This document shows, piece by piece, positions 1 to 8,093 of a DNA stretch of 64,000 nt; within the stretch, counting starts at the first letter, position 1, and the number at the start of each line of letters is the position of its first letter. Origin of the DNA: Candidatus Roseilinea sp. (lineage in GTDB: Bacteria; Chloroflexota; Anaerolineae; J036; Brachytrichaceae); NCBI GenBank assembly GCA_025055235.1, contig JANWYN010000109.1, forward strand, positions 1 to 64,000. The letters are read 5' to 3'. Below the pieces are notes generated by a model, which saw only the letters and a program-made list of their open reading frames with translations, was not told the DNA's origin and searched no databases. Both the position numbers and the translations under genes were made by a program.

Positions 1-431
1 GCGCCTGACGAAGCATTCACCACCGCCGGCGTCACGCCCACGCTGCGGCGCTCGCCGATCACGACGCCGTGCATGCCGGCGGCCTCCGCCGTGCGGATCA
101 GGCTGCCGAAGTTCTGCGGGTCTTGCAGCGAATCGAGGAGGAGGATGAACGGCGGTTCGCTGCGCGCTTCGGCCTCGGCGAAGATGTCGTCGAGGCCGGC
201 GTAGGGGTAGGCGCCCACCTCCAGCGCCACGCCCTGCGCGTGTGGGGAGATGGCGTTCAGCGCATCACGCCGGACGGTGTTGATCGGGATGCGCTGCTGC
301 TGGGCCAGCGCGCGAATCTCGCGGATGATCGGCGCGTCCTCCACGCCCTCGCCGATGAGCAGCCGGTGGATGGCGCGCCGGCGCGCGCGCAGACATTCGC
401 GGACGGCTTGTCGGCTATACAGGCGTTCCAT
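1..431 (-). CDS. rlmB: 23S rRNA 2'-O-methyltransferase (RlmB/TrmH, SPOUT family), 3' part cut by window edge
   Basis: Reading from the ATG at 431 the protein begins MERLYSRQAVRECLRARRR and continues with a substrate-binding domain, then the SpoU motif region LLLDSLQDPQNFGSLIRTAE, which carries the N-x-G of TrmH-family 2'-O-ribose methyltransferases. Family knowledge: RlmB methylates a guanosine of 23S rRNA with S-adenosylmethionine. Only about 143 residues are in the window; the knotted C-terminal SAM-binding part lies beyond position 1. It follows the GT39-like gene by 9 nt on the same strand and is probably co-transcribed with it. The exact target (RlmB or another TrmH paralogue) cannot be fixed from this fragment. 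Confidence 0.85.
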   Translation of the reverse strand, partial: MERLYSRQAVRECLRARRRAIHRLLIGEGVEDAPIIREIRALAQQQRIPINTVRRDALNAISPHAQGVALEVGAYPYAGLDDIFAEAEARSEPPFILLLDSLQDPQNFGSLIRTAEAAGMHGVVIGERRSVGVTPAVVNASSG

Positions 432-440
432 GGCGCGGCC

Positions 441-2939
441 TCATTTGATTTCAACCGGCACGCCGAGCGCGGCGTCGGGAATCGGCCGGCCGTCTTCATC
501 GTAAGCGGGCATGCGCGCGCCGGCAGCGTTGTATAGCCCGAACTTGATCGTGTATGCGCCGGGCGGGAAGTCCGCCGGCAGGACGACGGTATAGGCGTCG
601 TCGAGGATCAAATCGCCGGCGCGCCACCAGCGCGGCGCGAAGTCGCCACCCTTGGCGCGCCCGTCGGCCTGCGGCGGCATCTTGTTGCCCGCGGCATCGA
701 ACAACTGCACGAACGTGGTGTAGTCTTCGGTGAAGTCGTCGGTGACCAGCCAGTCCACGCTGAGTATGACCTCCCGCCCGGCCTGCTCGGCGCGGACGGC
801 GGTGAGCGCGACGCGCTCGAAGCGCGCCTTCATGCGGAAGTTCGGCGCAGGCCGCGCCAGGTTCAGGCTGGCGGCCTCGTAGCGTTGCCGGCCGGTCGGT
901 TGCCCTGACGGATCGAACGTGGGCAGGAAGCGTTGCGCCGTGAAGTCCCAAAAGCCCACGTCCAGCCACAGCGTGCTCGGCGCAAGCTGGGTGTTGGTCA
1001 AGGTGTCGTCTATGCGCAGGCGGTAACGGTCGGCGATGATCTCGCCGGGCTGCCACAGCGTGGTCTGCCACATGCCGCCGCCCGGATACGTGTCCAGCAC
1101 GTGCACCGGCTGGTCGCCCTTGGCGTATACGCGGACGAACGCGCTGTAGTTCCGCTCAAGCGGGCGGAGCGCCTGCCAGTACAACGTCACGTCCAGCAGG
1201 TCGCCCGGCGCGACGCGCTGCTTCGGGTTGTGCACGCGAAAGCCCAGGTAGCGAATCTTGTCCTCGAAGAACAGCTCGGTCTGCCGGTCGAGCGCGGGCA
1301 AGTCGGCCTCAGCGAGGCGTTGCGGCAGCGCGTAGGCCGGGCGGATGTAGACGAACGGCGCCAGCAGCGTGAGCGCGGCGAGGGTAACAGGGATCGCGAT
1401 GGCGGTGGCGTATTGCGTATTGCGTAGGCATGTGATGCGCGATGCGCTCGCAGCAAGGCAAAGCAGTCCCAGCGCGAGGAAGATCGAGATCGGCGCGATG
1501 ACGGGGAACAACAAGCGGCCCTGGCTGGCCAACGTGAGCGAAGTCCAGCGCAGCAGCGCGACGAAAGCGACGAGGAAGGCGCTGAGGAGCATCAAGAGAA
1601 TTGAGAATTGAGAATTGAGAATTGAGAAAGGGGAGTTAGCATGTCGCACCTCGCGCGGCCACTGGATGAGTGCGAGCAGGAGCCCGAAGCCGGCGAGGAT
1701 GAGCAGAAGTTGGAGCATGGCGTAGATCCACAAGTCCATCGGGATGTTGACTGCGCCGAACAAGCCCCAGTACGACTTGAAGAAGCCGTCCCACTCGCCG
1801 ATCAGTTCGAGCACCGTCGGCGCGACCTCGCGCGGGCCGGCGATGCGCGCCATCATCGCCGTGCCGGTGAAGTCGCCGTAGAGCATCTGGTTGCGCAGAT
1901 ACCACCAGCCGGCGATCGCCAGCGCCGGCAGCGCCATCCCAAGCAGCAAGGGGAAGAGGCGCGCGAGTGAACGGGCGAGGCCGCTCTGCTGTCCCGCCAC
2001 CGCATCCGCCTGCATCCGGCGCACGAGCGCGCTCGCCAGCACGAAGCACGGCGCGACGATGGCCAGCGCCAGGCCGGAGGCTTTGGTCAGCGCTGCGCCG
2101 CCCAGCACGACGCCCAGCACGATTGCGCCGCGAACGCTCGCCCCGCGCCGGATCATCCGCGCGGCCAACAACAGCGCCAGTGTCGCGAGCGTCGTCGCCA
2201 GCGTGTCGTTGTTCACCGACGCCATGATGTGCACGAACATCGGGTTGAATGCAATAAGCGCGGCGGCCAGCATAGCTGCGAATTGAGAATTGAGAATTAA
2301 GAATTGAGAAGGGCCGGTCTCCTGCTCCAACTCCCGACTCCCCACTCCCGCCTTCCGACCCCTGACCCCTGACCCCTGACCCTTGCCCCCCGCCCCCTGC
2401 CCCCTCAACTCCAGCACCAGCGCATACGTGCACGCCACCGTCGCTGCGCCGAGCGCCACGCCGATGAAGCGCATTAGCATCACGACGAGCATCGTCTTGC
2501 GCCAAGGGAAAGCCTCCGCCGGGGTGTGGATGAGCTGATTCCAATTGTTTGTTGCGTCGGCGCGGCCCAGCCGGGCGTGCGGGTTGGGCCAGACCAGGTC
2601 GGCGTGGTCACTCCGGTCGAACGGCAGCGCGACCAGCGCCATCAGCGCGTAGTAGAGTGGCGGCTGGCTGCCTTCCTGGGCGTAGTGGGTGAGTGGGCGC
2701 AGCGCCCGGCGTTCCTCCTCGGTGATCTGCCGGTTGAGCACCTCATCCTGCACGGGCAAACCGCGCCCCTGAGCGAGGTGCTCGACCATCGCGTAGTGTC
2801 GAACTTCGTCGGACACCTCGAGGAAGGGCGCAGTGAGCGCGTAGATCACGCCGGCGGCGGTGTAGATGAGCAGGATGGCGATGAGCGGCCAGTAGGCGGT
2901 GCGCTGCAAAGAAGAAACCTCGTTCATATAATAGCGCAT
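441..2939 (-). CDS. Polytopic membrane glycosyltransferase, GT39/ArnT-like, with C-terminal extracytoplasmic domain
   Basis: About 832 residues from the ATG at 2939 (a second ATG at 2927 is equally possible; the longer open frame overlaps degV and its extra N-terminus looks non-coding). Roughly ten hydrophobic segments follow an N-terminal helix with EVSDEVRHYAMVEHLAQGR, a first-loop acidic region like that of lipid-phosphate-sugar-dependent GT39/GT-C transferases. The last ~280 residues look like beta-sandwich modules on the outer face (YWQALRPLERNYSAFVRVYA). Family knowledge: such enzymes move a sugar from a polyprenyl-phosphate donor to protein or lipid. Odd: two in-frame low-complexity inserts, one rich in G/S/R/Q and one reading SQFSILNSQFSIL, are encoded by short-period repeat tracts (2280-2410, 1594-1629). 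Substrate unknown. Confidence 0.75.
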   Translation of the reverse strand: MRYYMNEVSSLQRTAYWPLIAILLIYTAAGVIYALTAPFLEVSDEVRHYAMVEHLAQGRGLPVQDEVLNRQITEEERRALRPLTHYAQEGSQPPLYYALMALVALPFDRSDHADLVWPNPHARLGRADATNNWNQLIHTPAEAFPWRKTMLVVMLMRFIGVALGAATVACTYALVLELRGQGAGGKGQGSGVRGRKAGVGSRELEQETGPSQFLILNSQFAAMLAAALIAFNPMFVHIMASVNNDTLATTLATLALLLAARMIRRGASVRGAIVLGVVLGGAALTKASGLALAIVAPCFVLASALVRRMQADAVAGQQSGLARSLARLFPLLLGMALPALAIAGWWYLRNQMLYGDFTGTAMMARIAGPREVAPTVLELIGEWDGFFKSYWGLFGAVNIPMDLWIYAMLQLLLILAGFGLLLALIQWPREVRHANSPFSILNSQFSILLMLLSAFLVAFVALLRWTSLTLASQGRLLFPVIAPISIFLALGLLCLAASASRITCLRNTQYATAIAIPVTLAALTLLAPFVYIRPAYALPQRLAEADLPALDRQTELFFEDKIRYLGFRVHNPKQRVAPGDLLDVTLYWQALRPLERNYSAFVRVYAKGDQPVHVLDTYPGGGMWQTTLWQPGEIIADRYRLRIDDTLTNTQLAPSTLWLDVGFWDFTAQRFLPTFDPSGQPTGRQRYEAASLNLARPAPNFRMKARFERVALTAVRAEQAGREVILSVDWLVTDDFTEDYTTFVQLFDAAGNKMPPQADGRAKGGDFAPRWWRAGDLILDDAYTVVLPADFPPGAYTIKFGLYNAAGARMPAYDEDGRPIPDAALGVPVEIK
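1594..1629. repeat. 7-bp-period tract inside the GT39-like gene
   Basis: Four and a half copies of TTGAGAA (coding strand TTCTCAA), read as SQFSILNSQFSIL, a seven-residue protein repeat, between predicted membrane helices. Confidence 0.88.
2280..2410. repeat. Composite 7-bp-period tract inside the GT39-like gene
   Basis: TTGAGAA-type units (2280-2312) are followed by CCCCTGA/CCCTTGC-type units (2329-2410). On the coding strand they give a ~44-residue G/Q/S/R-rich loop ending in LILNSQFAA between membrane helices. Confidence 0.85.
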
Positions 2940-3033
2940 TGGCTTCTGCGGATCACCGGCCGGGCATCGCCGCGCCGCCTCCGGTGTTATCCTCTGCAAG
3001 ACCTTCGTGAGGAGGAAGGAGAAAAGGGAACCC

Positions 3034-3870
3034 ATGGTGCACGTCGTCACCGACTCGAACGCCGACCTGACGCCTGAACTGATTCGCGATCTGAACATCG
3101 CCGCCATCGCCTCCACTTACGTCATCTTTGGCGACAAGAGCTTCCGCAGCATGGACTTATCGCCCGCGCAGTTCCACGCCATGCTGAAGAGCGACCCGAA
3201 CTTCCCGAAGACGTCGCAGCCTTCGGTCGGCGATTTTGTGGAGATTTACCAGCGCTTCAAGGGCGCAGAAGTCGTCTCCATCCACATCTCGCGCGACCTG
3301 AGCGGCACCTATGCCAGTGCGGAATCGGCGGCCTTGACGATGGGCGGCGATCCGGCGGTGACGCTGGTGGACACGCGCATGGTGAGCGCAGGGATGGCCC
3401 TGCTGGTGGCAGAAGGCGCGCGCCTGGCGAAGGAAGGCGCGAAGCCGGCGGAGATCAAGGCGCACATCGAGTCGCTCATCCCGCGCACGCGCATGCACTT
3501 CGTGCTGGAGACGCTGGAGAACTTGAAGCGCGGCGGGCGCATCGGCAACGCACAAGCGTTCATCGGCGGCGTGCTGCAAATGAAGCCGATCCTGACCATC
3601 AAGGACGGCAAGGTCGAGCCGCTGGAGCGCGTGCGGACGTTCAGCAAGGCCGTCGCCCGCCTCAAGGAGATCGTGTTGCATGAACTGGACGCCGCCAGCG
3701 ACCCGACGAAGGTGTTCTTCATGCACGCCGCGGCGCCGCACCTGGCCGAGCAGATGGCGCAGGAAGTCGGCGCGCAGTTGGGCATCAAGTCGCCGGTGAT
3801 CCTAGAGGCCGGCCCGGCCATCGCCACGCACGCCGGCCCAGGCGCCGTTGGCGTGGGCTATATTGTCTAG
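3034..3870 (+). CDS. DegV family fatty-acid-binding protein
   Basis: The 278-residue product opens with VTDSNADLTPEL, the DegV N-terminal signature, and has the family's two-domain layout and usual length (~280). Family knowledge: DegV/FakB proteins bind a fatty acid and, where FakA is present, present it for phosphorylation; no FakA is seen here. The ATG at 3034 is preferred over an upstream GTG at 3007 because an AGGAGGAAGGAG ribosome-binding stretch (3010-3021) lies between them. Divergent from the GT39-like gene; its stop codon overlaps that of the convergent symporter gene by 3-4 bp. Confidence 0.9.
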   Translation: MVHVVTDSNADLTPELIRDLNIAAIASTYVIFGDKSFRSMDLSPAQFHAMLKSDPNFPKTSQPSVGDFVEIYQRFKGAEVVSIHISRDLSGTYASAESAALTMGGDPAVTLVDTRMVSAGMALLVAEGARLAKEGAKPAEIKAHIESLIPRTRMHFVLETLENLKRGGRIGNAQAFIGGVLQMKPILTIKDGKVEPLERVRTFSKAVARLKEIVLHELDAASDPTKVFFMHAAAPHLAEQMAQEVGAQLGIKSPVILEAGPAIATHAGPGAVGVGYIV

Positions 3871-5267
3871 GCAGGCTGCGCCGCCGCGCGCCGCGCTTCC
3901 AACTCGCGCAGCGTTCGTTCGTGGCTGGCCTTGGTGATCGGGAAGCGCGCGACCAGCAGCATGCCCGCCATCAAGATCACGGCAGCGACCGGCCCCATCA
4001 TCAGCCGGATGGCGAGCAACGCGCTATCCGGCTGGGTAATCGGCGCCGTCGCGCCGGGCGGCGGCGTGATGTAGCCCGTCGCATTCAGCACCTGGCCAAC
4101 TGCGAACAACCCGAGCGCCAGCCCGAGCTTCTGCAAGAGCACGAACAGCCCGTAGAACGCGCCTTCGCGCCGGCGGCCGGTCTCCAATTCATCTAGCTCG
4201 ATCACATCGGGCAGCATCGCCCATGGGATCAAATAGGCCACTGCGACGCCGACGCCGGCCAGCGCCGCCAGCGCGATCACGCTCCACGTCGGCCAGTCGG
4301 GCTGCACGGCAAACAGCACGAGCGACGTCGCGACCCAGGCCGACATGCCGATGAAATACACACCCTGCTTGCCCACCCGCCGGCTGACCGCGTTCCAGAT
4401 GAACAGCCAGACCAACGAGCTGCCCTGCACCGCCAGCAGCACCAACGGGGTGATCTCCGGCCGGCGCAGCCAGTAGGTCAGGTAATACACGATCAGCGTG
4501 CTCACCGTCTGCACGACCAGCCAGGAGAGCAAATAGATGCCGGCGGCATATCGAAAGGCGCGGTTGCGAAAGCTCCACTTCAGGCTCTCGACGAACGGCA
4601 GCGATGCGGCCTCTTCGGGCGTGTGGCGCTCGTAGGTGCCCCAAAAGGCGAAGAAGAATGGCACCGTGCACACGACTGCCCAGATCAACGCTGAGACGGC
4701 GTAGCCGGTTTGCACGTCCGCATTCGCTGCAACGGCATCTACGATGATCGGGTGAACGACAGCGGCGATCAAGCCGGCAGCGATGCTGAAGGCGAAGCGA
4801 TACGAGTTCAGGCTGGTGCGCTCGTCGTAGTCGCGGCTGAGTTCCGGCGTCAGCGCGGTGTAGGGCACGTTGACCACGGTGAACATCGTGTCCAACAGCA
4901 ACGACACAACCAGGTAGTATGCGAACTTACCGGCGTCACCGAGCTGGGGAGTTTGAAACAAGAGGAAGAAAGCCAGCCCGAACGGGATCGCGCCGAACAG
5001 GAACCACGGCCGCCGGCGTCCCCAGCGCGTGTTGATGCGATCGGAGAGCAGTCCGACTAGCGGGTCGTTCACCGCGTCCCAGATCTTGGTGATCAGCAGG
5101 ATGACGCCGGCGGCAGCCGGATCGAGCCGCGCCACATCGGTGAAGAAGTAGAGCAGGAAGAAGCTTATGATGGCCGTAGCGACGGCCGGGCCGATGTCGC
5201 CGCTGCCGAAGGCCAGCTTGGTGCGCAAGGGAACCTTCTCGGTGGTCGGGGGTGTTGAGGCGTTCAT
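3867..5267 (-). CDS. GPH-family sugar:cation symporter (MFS, MelB-like)
   Basis: A 466-residue protein with about twelve hydrophobic segments. The N-terminal FGSGDIGPAVATAI region and IWDAVNDPLVGLLSDR followed by the charged loop RWGRRRPWFLFGAIPFG are typical of the glycoside-pentoside-hexuronide:cation symporter family. Family knowledge: these import glycosides or uronides with H+ or Na+. No glycosidase is adjacent, so the substrate is not predictable. Convergent with degV (stops overlap). The 200 bp upstream of its start contain a 7-bp-period repeat tract. Confidence 0.85.
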   Translation of the reverse strand: MNASTPPTTEKVPLRTKLAFGSGDIGPAVATAIISFFLLYFFTDVARLDPAAAGVILLITKIWDAVNDPLVGLLSDRINTRWGRRRPWFLFGAIPFGLAFFLLFQTPQLGDAGKFAYYLVVSLLLDTMFTVVNVPYTALTPELSRDYDERTSLNSYRFAFSIAAGLIAAVVHPIIVDAVAANADVQTGYAVSALIWAVVCTVPFFFAFWGTYERHTPEEAASLPFVESLKWSFRNRAFRYAAGIYLLSWLVVQTVSTLIVYYLTYWLRRPEITPLVLLAVQGSSLVWLFIWNAVSRRVGKQGVYFIGMSAWVATSLVLFAVQPDWPTWSVIALAALAGVGVAVAYLIPWAMLPDVIELDELETGRRREGAFYGLFVLLQKLGLALGLFAVGQVLNATGYITPPPGATAPITQPDSALLAIRLMMGPVAAVILMAGMLLVARFPITKASHERTLRELEARRAAAQPA

Positions 5268-5280
5268 CTTTGAGGTGTTT

Positions 5281-5340
5281 TGCGTTCTACGTCTTGCGTC
5301 TCACGTCCTGCGTCTTGCGTCTTGCATCCTACGTGTTTGC
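5281..5340. repeat. 7-bp-period degenerate repeat tract, intergenic
   Basis: About eight head-to-tail copies of a degenerate heptamer (TGCGTCT, CACGTCC, TACGTCT and similar), immediately upstream of the symporter start. The same heptamer family recurs at 6366-6446, 20326-20383 and 39504-39590. It is followed by a short CACGAAG-type piece near 5405. No gene is visible in 5268-5457. Confidence 0.85.
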
Positions 5341-5467
5341 GCTGCGATCGGCCTGCGCAAGTGTACGCCGAGGGGCGCAACTTGCCAGTCGCGGAGATGA
5401 GGGTAACCACGAAGGCGCGAAGCGGATTTGAGTGCAACTCGCATGCGTGTTCAAGCGTATCATTCGG

Positions 5468-5956
5468 ATGCGCATGAGACGAGCAGCGTTCGGGTCGCGC
5501 GGGGAGTGGTGGGTCGTGGCGCAGTTCACGCTCCTGCCTATCTTGCTGCTGGCGACGGCGCTGGTGCGGGTGGGTGAGCCATGGTCGCCGGCCATCGGCT
5601 GGAGCGCGCGCATCTGCGGTGTGGTAATCGCCGCCGGCGCGGCCGGGTTGTTCATCTGGGGCGTCGTCGCGCTGGGCCGCAACCTCACGCCCAACCCCAA
5701 ACCGCTGGATGACGGCCAGCTCGTGCGCACCGGCGCTTACGCGATCGTGCGCCATCCGATCTACGCCGGCATCATCCTGGGCATGCTGGGGATCGGCCTC
5801 TTCCTGAACAACGTGGTTGGCCTGCTCTCGGCGGCCGTCCTGTTCGTCTTCTTCGACCTGAAGTCGCGCCGCGAGGAACGCTGGCTGCGCGAGAAGTATC
5901 CCGAATACGCGGACTACTGCCGGCAGACGCGCAAGCTGATCCCGTTCATCTACTGA
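5468..5956 (+). CDS. Isoprenylcysteine carboxyl methyltransferase-family membrane protein
   Basis: About 162 residues with four hydrophobic segments. The C-terminal half has the ICMT/PEMT-like signature: LVRTGAYAIVRHPIYAG, then a hairpin and the REERWLREKYPEYADYC SAM-binding stretch. Family knowledge: membrane-embedded SAM-dependent methyltransferases acting on thiols, carboxylates or lipids; the bacterial members' substrates are mostly unknown. Start uncertain: GTG 5432, ATG 5468 or ATG 5474. TATCAT at 5458-5463 could be a -10 element and would favour one of the two ATGs. It runs convergently into the M20 peptidase gene. Confidence 0.8.
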   Translation: MRMRRAAFGSRGEWWVVAQFTLLPILLLATALVRVGEPWSPAIGWSARICGVVIAAGAAGLFIWGVVALGRNLTPNPKPLDDGQLVRTGAYAIVRHPIYAGIILGMLGIGLFLNNVVGLLSAAVLFVFFDLKSRREERWLREKYPEYADYCRQTRKLIPFIY

Positions 5957-5963
5957 TCGCGCG

Positions 5964-6028
5964 CCGACCTGATTGACCTGACCGACTTGATTGACCTGAC
6001 TGATCTATCCGACTTGCCCGACCTCACC
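5964..6028. repeat. 9-bp-period repeat tract between convergent genes
   Basis: About seven degenerate copies of a nonamer (ATTGACCTG, ACCGACTTG, CCCGACCTC and similar) fill the gap between the stops of the ICMT-like gene (5956) and the M20 peptidase (6031). The same nonamer occurs inside the coding part of the peptidase at 7084-7140. Confidence 0.85.
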
Positions 6029-6030
6029 GT

Positions 6031-7386
6031 CTACAACAACGCCGGCAACAGGGCGTAGAACTTCGTCGCTTGCACCACGTCGTCCAGCGGCACCTGGTCG
6101 AGCACGGTGTGGGCGTAGCGCTCGTCGCCGGGGCCGAAGCCGATGGCCGGGATGCCGGCCATGCCGACCCAATAGGTGCCGTTGGTGGAGAAGTCCCACT
6201 TGCCGGTCGCAGCGCGCTGTCCGAAGGCCAACTCGGTCGCATCAAGCGCGGCCTGCACCAGCGGGTGCGACTCGTCCAGCACCCAGGGCGGGAAGTATTT
6301 GTCCACGACGAGTTTGAAGCCGGTGTAGCTCGGCGCGTCGTACTTCAACAACTCGAGTTGAATTGACGCAGGATGGAGGACGTGAGGCGGTGCCGCGTCT
6401 TGCGTCTGGCGTCTTGCGTCCTGCGTCTTGCGTCCTGCGTCTGGCGCTGCATCAATGATCGCCTGCACCTCGGCGAGGGCGCGCTCCAGCGTGTCGCCGA
6501 AGGTGATGCGCCGGTCAATGAAGATCGTCGCCTCGTCCGGCACGGCGTTGATGCTGGGCGTGCTCACGCGCATGTCGCTGACGGTGATCGTGCCCTTGCC
6601 GAGGAAGTCGTGCGCGCGCAGGTGCGGATCCAAATCGCGGATGCCGGCGATGACCGGCAGCAGCTTGTAGATGGCGTTGTCGCCCAGCCAGTTGCTGGCG
6701 GCGTGTGCGCTGCGCCCTTTGGCCGTCACCTTCATCTCCACACGGCCCTTGTGCCCGCGATAGACTTGCATGCGCGTCGGCTCGCCGATCACCACGAAAT
6801 CCGGCCGCACCTTCGGGTCGTGCTCGACGAACGCGCGCGGGGCGAGGCCGTCGCATTCCTCCTCCATGTTGCCGAAGTAGTAGGCCGTCCAGCCGTCGAG
6901 CAGGCCCAGCTCGCGCGCTAAGGCGAGGCCGTAGATCATGCCGGGCGTGCTGCCCTTCTCGTCGCACGCGCCGCGCGCGTAGAGCACGCCGTCCTCGATC
7001 TTGCCCACGAACGGATCCCACTGCCACTGCGACGGGTCACCCACGCCGACCGTGTCAATGTGCGAGTCGAAGACGATGACGCGATTGACCTGACCGACCT
7101 GCCCGACTTGACCGACCTGACTAACTTGACCGACCTGCGACACATCTCCGGAGGCGCGCCGCACGTCTCTGCCCTCGATCCGTCCGAGGATGTTGCCCAT
7201 GGCGTCGAAGCGCACTTCGTCGAAGCCGAGCGCGCGCATCTCCTGCGCGCAGCGCTCGCCCACGTCCTTGATCTGCGAGTTCATGCTGGGGATGGCGCAC
7301 AGCTCGCGCATGAAGCGCACGATGTCGGCGCGATGTGCTTCGACACGAGCGTGAAGATCGGTCAGTCGCTCCGGGGTGGGGATCAT
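6031..7386 (-). CDS. M20 family metallopeptidase (YgeY-like hydrolase) with two repeat-encoded inserts
   Basis: A 451-residue M20 protein. Metal and catalytic motifs are intact: FDSHIDTVGVGD (metal His, catalytic Asp), GRGACDEKGSTPGM (bridging Asp) and GNMEEECDG (Glu-Glu pair). The C-terminal TNGTYWVGMAGIPAIGFGPG resembles the YgeY group annotated as selenium-metabolism hydrolases; a generic ArgE/DapE deacylase is the alternative. Two segments look like later in-frame insertions: a run of SQVGQVGQV units before the first metal motif (9-bp tract 7084-7140), and a T/Q/D/A/R-rich stretch before the C-terminal part (7-bp tract 6366-6446). Its ATG overlaps the ancestral hepT stop as ATGA. Confidence 0.85.
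   Translation of the reverse strand: MIPTPERLTDLHARVEAHRADIVRFMRELCAIPSMNSQIKDVGERCAQEMRALGFDEVRFDAMGNILGRIEGRDVRRASGDVSQVGQVSQVGQVGQVGQVNRVIVFDSHIDTVGVGDPSQWQWDPFVGKIEDGVLYARGACDEKGSTPGMIYGLALARELGLLDGWTAYYFGNMEEECDGLAPRAFVEHDPKVRPDFVVIGEPTRMQVYRGHKGRVEMKVTAKGRSAHAASNWLGDNAIYKLLPVIAGIRDLDPHLRAHDFLGKGTITVSDMRVSTPSINAVPDEATIFIDRRITFGDTLERALAEVQAIIDAAPDAGRKTQDARRQTQDAAPPHVLHPASIQLELLKYDAPSYTGFKLVVDKYFPPWVLDESHPLVQAALDATELAFGQRAATGKWDFSTNGTYWVGMAGIPAIGFGPGDERYAHTVLDQVPLDDVVQATKFYALLPALL
6366..6446. repeat. 7-bp-period repeat tract inside M20 peptidase
   Basis: Degenerate TGCGTCT/TGCGTCC/GGCGTCT heptamers inside the coding sequence. In the coding (minus) orientation they read without stop codons and give a T/Q/D/A/R-rich segment absent from the conserved M20 core. 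Confidence 0.8.
7084..7140. repeat. 9-bp-period repeat tract inside M20 peptidase
   Basis: Six degenerate nonamers (TTGACCTGA, CCGACCTGC and similar) encode a three-residue protein repeat (Q/N-V-G-type units) just before the first metal-binding motif. Because 9 is a multiple of 3, the frame is preserved for any copy number. Confidence 0.85.
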
Positions 7387-7726
7387 TCGGTCTCCGGCGG
7401 CACGAGTGGTTCGATCTTCTGAATCAAGTCCGGCAGGTCATTCATCACCGTATCCCACACAGCGATCAAACCTCTACATCGTCATATTTGTGGATGACGA
7501 TATTCCGCATGCCGATCATTTGCTGCCAGGGCAAATGTGACCACTCTTGTCGCTTGGAATCAGAGATGCGCCGCGCGGCCTCACCAATGATCTCCAAACG
7601 ACGAATAACGGCATCTTGAAGCTGCACGTTTTGAAGAAAGGCCTCCTGATTTTGATCGCCGAGATAATCGAGCGCCAGACGAGCCGAGTTCAGGATGTCC
7701 AGCAGGGATTTCTCATCGCGCTGCAT
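7383..7726 (-). pseudogene. hepT: HepT-like HEPN ribonuclease toxin, frameshifted near its C-terminus
   Basis: The first 86 codons give a HEPN (DUF86) domain with the catalytic motif RNIVIHKY (R-x4-H-x-Y) intact. The frame then stops at 7466. The next ~75 bases in another frame encode AVWDTVMNDLPDLIQKIEPL, which is the normal C-terminal helix of HepT, and stop at 7383-7385, overlapping the downstream peptidase ATG as ATGA. So the gene appears whole except for a 1-base insertion or 2-base deletion event near 7465-7470. Family knowledge: HepT is an RNase toxin neutralised by AMPylation of the Tyr of the HEPN motif by MntA. The 5' end overlaps mntA by 14 bp. A real mutation or a sequencing error would look the same here. 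Confidence 0.8.
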
Positions 7727-8057
7727 ACATCACCTGTGCAGTGCTCAGAATCTCATTGCGTCGAAGATAGTTCCGGCTTGTTTCGATCCCCCGACGACTT
7801 ACCAAATCCACTTCTCGCCCAAGCAGCGCACACAATTCTTCCCGAATATCAACCCAATCGAAAAGCGTCCAGCGTGCCTCAGGCTCGAACGTCACCAAGA
7901 CATCCACATCGCTGTCGGGCCGGAAGTCGTCGCGCAACACCGAGCCGAACAAGGCGAACTCGGCGATCTTCCAGCGCCGGCAAAATTCGGCGATCTTGTC
8001 CATCGGGATGGGAATCTTCGGCTCGCTCGTCTGAGCGTGGATCGTCGCCTCGGCCAT
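7713..8057 (-). CDS. mntA: MntA minimal nucleotidyltransferase antitoxin
   Basis: 114 residues with the nucleotidyltransferase signature GSVLRDDFRPDSDVD (GS-x10-D-x-D) and a third acidic residue in the following strand. Family knowledge: MntA AMPylates its HEPN partner HepT and so blocks the toxin. It sits directly upstream of, and overlaps by 14 bp, the hepT frame. The start ATG at 8057 is supported by a TAGAAT box (8070-8065) 7 nt upstream, with no ribosome-binding site, suggesting a leaderless message. A later Met within the frame would also leave the domain complete. Confidence 0.88.
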   Translation of the reverse strand: MAEATIHAQTSEPKIPIPMDKIAEFCRRWKIAEFALFGSVLRDDFRPDSDVDVLVTFEPEARWTLFDWVDIREELCALLGREVDLVSRRGIETSRNYLRRNEILSTAQVMYAAR

Positions 8058-8064
8058 GCCGGCA

Positions 8065-8086
8065 ATTCTAGCCCCAGCGCTACAAT
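8065..8086. promoter_or_regulatory. Back-to-back -10 boxes of divergent mntA and pyrK
   Basis: TAGAAT on the minus strand (8070-8065) ends 7 nt before the mntA ATG. TACAAT on the plus strand (8081-8086) ends 7 nt before the pyrK ATG at 8094. Only 36 bp separate the two start codons, and no Shine-Dalgarno stretch is present for either. Confidence 0.6.
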
Positions 8087-8093
8087 CTTCGCC

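Noticed and set aside
2940-3116. N-terminal extension of the GT39-like protein to 3116
   Set aside because: It overlaps the start of degV on the other strand and has no membrane or family features; the ATG at 2939 directly precedes the first membrane helix.
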